This document shows, piece by piece, positions 56,575 to 64,000 of a DNA stretch of 64,000 bases (position 1 is its first letter; each line of letters begins with the position of its first letter). The notes under the pieces are model-generated. The model saw only the letters and a list, made by a program, of their open reading frames with translations, did not search any database and was not told the DNA's origin. This DNA comes from Siphlonurus alternatus (Eukaryota > Arthropoda > Insecta > Ephemeroptera > Siphlonuridae), in contig OX463782.1 in assembly GCA_949825025.1 (NCBI GenBank), positions 434,001 to 498,000 of the forward strand, given 5' to 3'. The translations under genes were made by a program, and so were the position numbers.

Positions 56575-59500
56575 GAACTGCATTGAATTGAATTGAATTG
56601 AATTGAATAAATGAATTGATTTGAATTGATTTGAATTGAATTGATTTGAATTGAAATGAATTGAATAAATGAATTGAATTGATTTGAATTGATTTGAATT
56701 GAATTGATTTGAATTGATTGAATTGAATTGACTTGAATTGAATAAATGAATTGAATTGATTTGAATTGATTTGAATTGAATTGATTTGAATTGAAATGAA
56801 TTGAATTAATGAATTGAAATGAATTGAATTAATGAATTGAATTGATTTGAATTGATTTGAATTGAATTGATTTGAATTGATTGAATTAAATTGACTTGAA
56901 TTGAATAAATGAATTGAATTGATTTGAATTGAATTAAATTGAATTGAAATAAATTGAATTGAATTGAATAAATGAATTGAATTAAATTATATTGAATTGA
57001 ATTGAATTGAATTGAATAAATGAATTGAATGAATGAATTGAATTGAATTGAATTGATTTGAATTGAATTGAATTGAATTGAATAAATGAATTGAATAAAT
57101 GAATTGAATTGAATGAAATTGAATTGAATTGAATTGAATTGAATTCAATGAATTGAATAAATAAATTGACTTGATTTGAATTGAATTGAATAAATGAATT
57201 GAATTGAATTAAATAAGTGAATTGAATTGAATTGAATAAATGAATTGAATTGAATTGAATTGATTTGAACTGCATTGAATTGAATTGAATTGAATTGAAT
57301 TGAATAAATGAATTGAATTGATTTGAATTTTTTTGAATTGAATTGAATTGATTTGAATTGAATTGACTTAAATTGAATGAATTGAATAAATGAATTGAAT
57401 TGAATTGATTTGAATTGAATTGATTTGAATTGAATTGAATTGATTTGAATTGAATTGAATTGAATTGACTTGAATTGAATTAATTGAATAAATGAATTGA
57501 ATTGAATTCAATTAAATAAGTGAATTGAATTGAATTGAATAAATGAATTGAATTGAATTGAATTGATTTGAATTGATTTGAATTGAAATGAATTGAATAA
57601 ATGAATTGAATTGATTTGAATTGATTTGAATTGAATTGATTTGAATTGATTGAATTGAATTGACTTGAATTGAATAAATGAATTGAATTGATTTGAATTG
57701 AATTGAATTAAATTGAATTGAAATAAATTGAATTGAATTATATAAATGAATTGAATTAAACTAAATTGAATTGAATTGAATAATTGAATTGAATGAATGA
57801 ATTGAATTGAATTGAATTAAATTGAATAAATGAATTGAATTGCATTGATTTGAATTGAATTGAATTGAATAAATGAATTGAATAAATTTGAATTGAATTA
57901 AATTGAATTGAATTGAATTGAATTGAATTGAATTGAATTGAATAAATGAATTGAATTGATTTGAATTGAATGAAATTGAATTGGATTGATTTGAATTGAA
58001 TTGAATTGAATTAAATTGAATTGAATTGACTTGAATTGAATGAATTGAATAAATAAATTGACTTGATTTGAATTGAATTTAATAAATAAATTGAATTGAA
58101 TTGAATTGAATTAAATAAGTGAATTGAATTGAATTGAATAAATGAATTAAATTGAATTGAATTGAATTGATTTGAATTGAACTGCATTGAATTGAATTGA
58201 ATTGATTTGAATTGAATTGAAATGAATTGAATAAATGAATTGAATTGAATTGAATTGATTTGAATTGAACTGCATTGAATTGAATTGAATAAATGAATTG
58301 AATAAATGAATTGAATTGATTTGAATTGATTTGAATTGATTTGAATTGATTTGAATTGAATTGATTTGAATTGATTGAATTGAATTGACTTGAATTGAAT
58401 AAATGAATTGAATTGATTTGAATTGAATTAAATTGAATTGAAATAAATTGAATTGAATTATATAAATGAATTGAATTAAATTGAATTGAATTGAATAATT
58501 GAATTGAATGAATGAATTGAATTGAATTGAATTGAATTGAATTGAATTAAATTGAATAAATGAATTGAATTGCATTGATTTGAATTGAATTGAATTGAAT
58601 AAATGAATTGAATAAATTTGAATTGATTTGAATTGATTTGAATTGAATTAAATTGAATTGAATTTAATTGAATTGAATAAATGAATTGAATTGATTTGAA
58701 TTGAATGAAATTGAATTGAATTGATTTGAATTGAATTGAATTGAATTGAATTGAATTAAATAAGTGAATTGAATTTAATTGAATAAATGAATTAAATTGA
58801 ATTGAATTGAATTGATTTGAATTGAACTGCATTGAATTGAATTGAATTGATTTGAATTGAATTGATTTGAATTGAAATGAATTGAATAAATGAATTGAAT
58901 TGATTTGAATTGATTTGAATTGATTTGAATTGATTGAATTGAATAAATGAATTGAATTGATTTGAATTGAATTGAATTGAATAAATGAATTGAATTGATT
59001 TGAATTGATTTGAATTGAATTGATTTGAATTGATTGAATTGAATTGACTTGAATTGAATAAGTGAATTGAATTGATTTGAATTGATTTGAATTGAATTGA
59101 TTTGAATTGAAATGAATTGAATTAATGAATTGAAATGAATTGAATTGATTTGAATTGATTTGAATTGAATTGATTTGAATTGATTGAATTAAATTGACTT
59201 GAATTGACTTGAATTGAATGAATTGAATAAATAAATTGACTTGATTTGAATTGAATTTAATAAATAAATTGAATTGAATTGAATTGAATTAAATAAGTGA
59301 ATTGAATTGAATTGAATAAATGAATTAAATTGAATTGAATTGAATTGATTTGAATTGAACTGCATTGAATTGAATTGAATTGATTTGAATTGATTTGAAT
59401 TGAAATGAATTGAATAAATGAATTGAATTGAATTGAATTGATTTGAATTGAACTGCATTGAATTGAATTGAATAAATGAATTGAATAAATGAATTGAATT

Positions 59501-60271
59501 GATTTGAATTGATTTGAATTGAAATTAATTGAATAAATGAATTGAATTGATTTGAATTGATTTGAATTGAATTGATTTGAATTGATTGAATTGAATTGAC
59601 TTGAATTGAATAAATGAATTGAATTGATTTGTATTGAATTAAATTGAATTGAAATAAATTGAATTGAATTATATAAATGAATTGAATTAAATTAAATTGA
59701 ATTGAATTGAATAATTGAATTGAATGAATGAATTGAATTGAATTGAATTGAATTGAATTGAATTAAATTGAATAAATGAATTGAATTGCATTGATTTGAA
59801 TTGAATTGAATTGAATTGAATAAATGAATTGAATAAATTTGAATTGATTTGAATTGATTTGAATTGAATTAAATTGAATTGAATTTAATTGAATTGAATT
59901 GAATAAATGAATTGAATTGATTTGAATTGAATGAAATTGAATTGAATTGATTTGAATTGAATTGAATTGAATTGAATTGAATTGAATTAAATAAGTGAAT
60001 TGAATTGAATTGAATAAATGAATTAAATTGAATTGAATTGATTTGAATTGAACTGCATTGAATTGAATTGAATTGATTTGAATTGAATTGATTTGAATTG
60101 AAATGAATTGAATAAATGAATTGAATTGATTTGAATTGATTTGAATTGATTGAATTGAATAAATGAATTGAATTGATTTGAATTGAATTGAATTGAATTG
60201 AATTGAATTGAATTGAATTGAATAAATGAATTGAATTGCATTGATTTGAATTGAATTGAATTGAATTGAAT
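56575..60271 (+). repeat. Divergent block C, copy 2
   Basis: Second copy of block C, offset 11,341-11,346 from copy 1. It keeps the T run (57,328-57,334), attatataaatg at 57,737, 58,457 and 59,668 (spacing 720 and 1,211), and both C-specific GAATTC sites (57,141-57,146 and 57,504-57,509). It is cleanly colinear with copy 1. Confidence 0.8.
57328..57334 (+). other. T7 tract in block C, second copy
   Basis: Same word context as the tract 11,341 bp upstream. Its conservation shows it predates the 11.35 kb duplication and is less likely to be a random base-calling error. Confidence 0.85.
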
Positions 60272-61376
60272 AAACGAATTTAATTGATTTGAATTGATTT
60301 GAATTAAATTGATTTAAATTGATTTGAATTGAATTGATTTGAATTGAAATGAATTGAATAAATGAATTGATTTGAATTGATTTGAATTGATTGAATTGAA
60401 TTGACTTGAATTGAATTAAATTGATATAAATTGAATTGAATTGAATTGAATTGAATAATTGAATTGATTTGAATTGAATTGAATTGAATTGATTTGAATT
60501 GAATTGAATTGAATTGAATAAATGAATTGAATTGATTTGAATTGAATTGAATTGAATTGAATTGAATAAATGAATTGAATTGCATTGATTTGAATTGAAT
60601 TGAATTGAATTAATGAATTTAATTGATTTGAATTGATTTGAATTGAATTGATTTGAATTGATTTGAATTGAATTGATTTGAATTGAAATGAATTGAATAA
60701 ATGAATTGAATTGATTTGAATTGATTTGAATTGATTTGAATTGATTGAATTGAATTGACTTGAATTGAATAAATGAATTGAATTAAATTAAATTGAATTG
60801 AATTGAATTAAATTGAATTGAATTGAATTAAATTGAATTGAATAAATAAATTGAATGAATGAATTGAATTGAATTGATTTGAATTGAATTGAATTGAATT
60901 GAATTGAATTGAATTGAATTGAATTGAATTGAATTGAATTGAATTGAATTGAATTGAATTGAATTGAATTGAATAAATGAATTGAATTGCATTGATTTGA
61001 ATTGAATTGAATTGAATTGAATTGAATAAATGAATTAAATTGATTTGAATTGATTTGAATTGAATTGATTTGAATTGATTTGAATTGAATTGATTTGAAT
61101 TGAAATGAATTGAATAAATGAATTGAATTGATTTGAATTGATTTGAATTGAATTGATTTGAATTGATTGAATTGAATTGACTTGAATTGAATTAATGAAT
61201 TGAATTGATTTGAATTGAATTGAATTAAATTGAATTGAAATAAATTGAATTGAATTGAATAAATGAATTGAATTAAATTAAATTGAATTGAATTGAATAA
61301 ATGAATTGAATTGATTTGAATTGAATTGAATTGAATTGAATTGAATTGAATTGAATAAATGAATTGATTTGAATTC
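60272..61376 (+). repeat. Block D, copy in B9
   Basis: Same order as the B8 copy, offset 11,346 at its start, with ttgatataaattg near 60,423 and a pure run near 60,880-60,974. It is shorter than the B1 copy by the same roughly 0.23 kb that the B8 copy lacks, so B8 and B9 share that deletion. Confidence 0.78.
60880..60974 (+). repeat. Uninterrupted (GAATT)n run, about 19 words
   Basis: Partner in B9 of the run at 49,544-49,637 in B8. Both are much longer than most pure stretches in the window, which are usually under ten words. Confidence 0.85.
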
Positions 61377-62136
61377 AATTGAATTAAATTGAATTGAAAT
61401 AAATTGAATTGAATTGAATAAATGAATTGAATTAAATTAAATTGAATTGAATTGAATAAATGAATTGAATTGCATTGATTTGAATTGAATTGAATTGAAT
61501 TGAATTGAATAAATGAATTGAATTAAATTAAATTGATTTGAATTGACTTGAATTGAATGAATTGAATAAAAGAATTGAATTGATTTTAATTGAATTAAAT
61601 TAAATTAAATTGATTTGAATTGAATTGATTTGAATTGAATTGAATTGAATTGATTTGATTTGAATTGAATTGACTTGAATTGAATCAATTGAATAAATGA
61701 ATTGAATTGATTTGAATTGAATTGAATGAATTGAATAAATGAATTGAATTGAATTGAATTGAATAAATGAATTAAATAAATTTGAATTGAATTGAATTGA
61801 ATTAAATTGAATTTAATTGAATTGAATTGAATTGAATAAATGAATTGAATTGAATTGAATTGAATTAAATAAGTGAATTGAATTGAATAAATGAACTGAA
61901 CTGCATTGAATTGAATTGAATTGAATTAATTTGAATTGATTTAAATTGAATTGACTTGAATTGAATGAATTGAATAAATGAATTGAATTGATTTGAATTG
62001 AATGAAATTGAATTGAATTGAACTGCATTGAATTGAATTGAAATGATTTGAATTGATTTGAATTGAAATGAATTGAATAAATGAATTGAATTGATTTGAA
62101 TTAATTTGAATTGAATTGATTTGAATTGATTGAATT

Positions 62137-64000
62137 GAATTAACTTGAATTGAATAATTAAATTGAATTGATTTGAATTGAATTGAATTAAATTGAATTG
62201 AAATAAATTGAATTGAATTGAATAAATGAATTGAATTAACTTGAATTGAATTGAATTGAAATGAATTGAATAAATGAATTGAATTGATTCGAATTGAATT
62301 GAACTGAAATGAATTGAATAAATGAATTGAATTGATTTGAATTGAATTGAATTGAATTGAATTGAATTTAATTGAATTAATTTGAATTGATTTGAATTGA
62401 ATTAAATTGATTTGAATTGAATTGAATTGAATTGACTTGAATTGAATGAATTGAATAAAAGAATTGAATTGATTTGAATTGAATTAAATTAAATTAAATT
62501 GAATTAAATTGAATTGATTTGAATTGAATTGAATTGATTGAATTGAATTGAATTAAATTGAATTAAATTAAATAAGTGAATTGAATTGAATTGAATAAAT
62601 GAATTGAATTGAATTGAATTGATTTGAATTGAACTGCATTGAATTGAATTGAATTGAATAAATGAATTGAATTGATCTGAATTGATTTGAATTGAAATGA
62701 ATTGAATAAATGAATTGAATTGATTTGAATTAAATTGATTTGAATTGATTGAATTGAATTGACTTGAATTGAATAAATGAATTGAATTGATTTGAATTGA
62801 ATTGAATTAAATTGAATTAAATTGATTTGAATTGAATCGAATTGAATTGATTTGAATTGAATTGATTTGAATTGATTGAATTGAATTGACTTGAATTGAA
62901 TAATTGAATTGAATTGATTTAAATTGAATTGACTTGAATTGAATCAATTGAATAAATGAATTGAATTGATTTGAATTGAATTAAATTGATTTGAATTGAA
63001 TCGAATTGAATTGATTTGAATTAATTTGAATTGATTTGAATTGATTTGAATTGAAATGATTTGAATTGAAATGAATTGAATTAATGAATTGAATTGATTT
63101 GAATTGAATTGATTTGAATTGATTGAAATAAATTGACTTGAATTGAATAAATGAATTGAATTGATTTGAATTGAATTAAATTGAATTAAAATAAATTGAA
63201 TTGAATTGAATAAATGAATTGAATTAAATTATATTGAATTGAATTGAATTGAATTAAATTGAATTGAATAAATGAATTGAATGAATGAATTGAATTGAAT
63301 TGATTTGAATTGAATTGAATTGAATTGAATAAATGAATTGAATTGCATTGATTTAAATTGAATTGAATTGAATTGAATAAATGAATTGAATAAATTTGAA
63401 TTGATTTGAATTGAAATAAATTAAATTGATTTGAATTGAATAAATGAATTGAATTGCATTGATTTGAATTGAATTGAATTGAATTGAATTGAATAAATGA
63501 ATTTAATTGATTTGAATTGATTTGAATTGAATTGATTTGAATTGAATTGAATTGATTTGAATTGAAATGAATTGAATAAATGAATTGAATTGATTTGAAT
63601 TGATTTGAATTGATTTGAATTGATTTGAATTGATTGAATTGAATTGACTTGAATTGAATAAATGAATTGATTTGATTTGAATTGAATTGAATTAAATTGA
63701 ATTGAAATAAATTGAATTGAATTGAATAAATGAATTGAATTAAATTAAATTGAATTGAATTGAATTGAATAAATAAATTGAATGAATGAATTGAATTGAA
63801 TTGATTTGAATTGAATTGAATTGAATTGAATTGAATAAATGAATTGAATTGCATTGATTTGAATTGAATTGAATTGAATTGAATAAATGAATTGAATAAA
63901 TTTGAATTGATTTGAATTGAATTAAATTAAATTGATTTGAATTGACTTGAATTGAATGAATTGAATAAAAGAATTGAATTGATTTTAATTGAATTAAATT
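62137..64000 (+). repeat. Satellite unit A6 (type A), cut by window end
   Basis: Type A head, TTCGAA at 62,288-62,293, aaattatattg near 63,229. The window stops inside gattttaattgaattaaatt, a point matching about 52,650 in A5. Tail type cannot be judged. Confidence 0.82.

Larger units (their letters stand above)
54655..62136 (+). repeat. Satellite unit B9, expanded with C and D blocks (7.5 kb)
   Basis: Second copy of B8: type B head with TTCGAA at 54,806-54,811, C block from about 56,575, D block from 60,272, B tail with GAATTC at 61,371-61,376. Differences from B8 are mostly run lengths and single words, for example gaatttaattg in B8 near 46,565 replaced by plain GAATT words near 57,903. 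The two copies are clearly much closer to each other than to any other unit in the window. Confidence 0.83.
1..64000 (+). repeat. GAATT (ATTGA) pentamer satellite array, whole window
   Basis: Every stretch read consists of GAATT words or close variants, all in the same orientation; no block of the reverse-complement TCAAT orientation was seen. The plus strand is almost free of C: a hand count of the first 720 bases gave about ten. C occurs only in recurring variant words (gactt, gcatt, gaact, gaatc, gatct, gattc, aaacg). The words are not a homogeneous microsatellite: 4-bp words and substituted 5-bp words recur in the same order over kilobases, so the array has higher-order structure of about 3.9 kb and 7.84 kb. 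I found no transposon, no unique sequence longer than about 20 bp and no gene. Known pentameric satellites in animals and plants occupy heterochromatin; a similar location is inferred here. Organism and chromosome position are unknown. Confidence 0.99.
52987..64000 (+). repeat. Tandem duplication of about 11.35 kb, copy 2 (runs off the window)
   Basis: Repeats copy 1 in the same order and orientation to the last base given, which corresponds to about 52,650. Whether a third copy follows cannot be seen. This is the largest repeat period in the window; its two copies differ mainly in (GAATT)n run lengths. Confidence 0.84.

Noticed and set aside
2058..63854. Dozens of minus-strand open reading frames of 60-285 codons rich in Gln, Asn, Ser, Ile and Phe
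   Set aside because: They are repeat arithmetic: TCAAT has no stop in any frame, so any phase is open until a variant word creates TTA or TCA on the plus strand. Starts fall on variant words (cat in gcatt, or TTG from gaatcaattg). The same product appears in all frames, frame is not preserved between unit copies, and no conserved domain, signal peptide or flanking signals are seen.
1..64000. CRISPR-like alternation of repeats and spacers
   Set aside because: No constant repeat separated by unique spacers; the intervals are made of the same words.
1..64000. Telomeric repeat or subtelomere end
   Set aside because: No TTAGGG, TTAGG, TTTAGGG or similar G-run words; the array contains no GGG that I saw.
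1..64000. Transposable element insertions, tRNA or rRNA genes
   Set aside because: No interruption of the word pattern long enough to hold one; C content is too low throughout for structured RNA genes.
1..64000. Assignment to a named satellite or species
   Set aside because: The pentamer is distinct from human satellites II/III (GGAAT) and I cannot match it to a described family with confidence without a database search; a search of GAATT/AATTG satellites in repeat databases would decide.
1..64000. Entire array as sequencing or assembly artefact
   Set aside because: Reproducible multi-kilobase order, unit-type marks and coherent duplication joins are hard to create by error, although copy number and individual joins could still be wrong.

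Overview
The whole 64 kb window is one uninterrupted, low-complexity tandem repeat (satellite DNA). Its basic word is the pentamer GAATT (equivalently ATTGA; TCAAT on the other strand). All of it runs in one orientation. I see no gene, RNA gene, transposon, CRISPR array, telomere repeat or stretch of unique sequence. A 64 kb AT-rich pentamer satellite with multi-kilobase higher-order repeats fits eukaryotic heterochromatin (centromeric, pericentromeric, subtelomeric or sex-chromosome). The sequence does not identify the species.

Layout. The array is built in layers. (1) Words of 5 bp (GAATT and one-base variants such as GATTT, GACTT, AAATT, GCATT, GAATC) are interspersed with 4-bp words that often come in pairs (GAAT AAAT, GAAT AAAA, AAAT AAGT). 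(2) Words are arranged in a non-random order into units of about 3.9 kb. I anchored the units on gaattaacttgaattg followed by aataattaaattg, which occurs 15 times; about 150 bp later each unit carries one TTCGAA. (3) Two unit types, A and B, differ by fixed variants just before TTCGAA. On the left they alternate, giving an A-B dimer of about 7.84 kb. (4) Later rearrangements sit on top: a 143 bp deletion near 20.4 kb, a truncated B unit joined to an A unit near 25.38 kb, a 5.7 kb tandem duplication with its join near 32.65 kb, a roughly 0.8 kb deletion join near 41.6 kb, and an 11.35 kb tandem duplication filling about 41.6-64 kb. The 11.35 kb unit contains a divergent block (called C here, about 3.7 kb) and a block (D) that also occurs once 43 kb away in unit B1.

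Order of units: (tail)-A1-B1-A2-B2-A3-B3-B4(truncated)-A4-B5(with duplication join)-B6-B7-B8(with C and D)-A5-B9(with C and D)-A6(cut by window end).

The long open reading frames on the minus strand follow from the repeat arithmetic. TCAAT contains no stop in any frame, and because 5 and 3 share no factor every frame reads Ser-Ile-Gln-Phe-Asn. They are not annotated as genes. Nothing here works together as a pathway; the content of interest is the repeat architecture and its record of unequal exchange. All boundaries were read by eye and could be off by tens of bases. Assembly error in such an array cannot be excluded from sequence alone.
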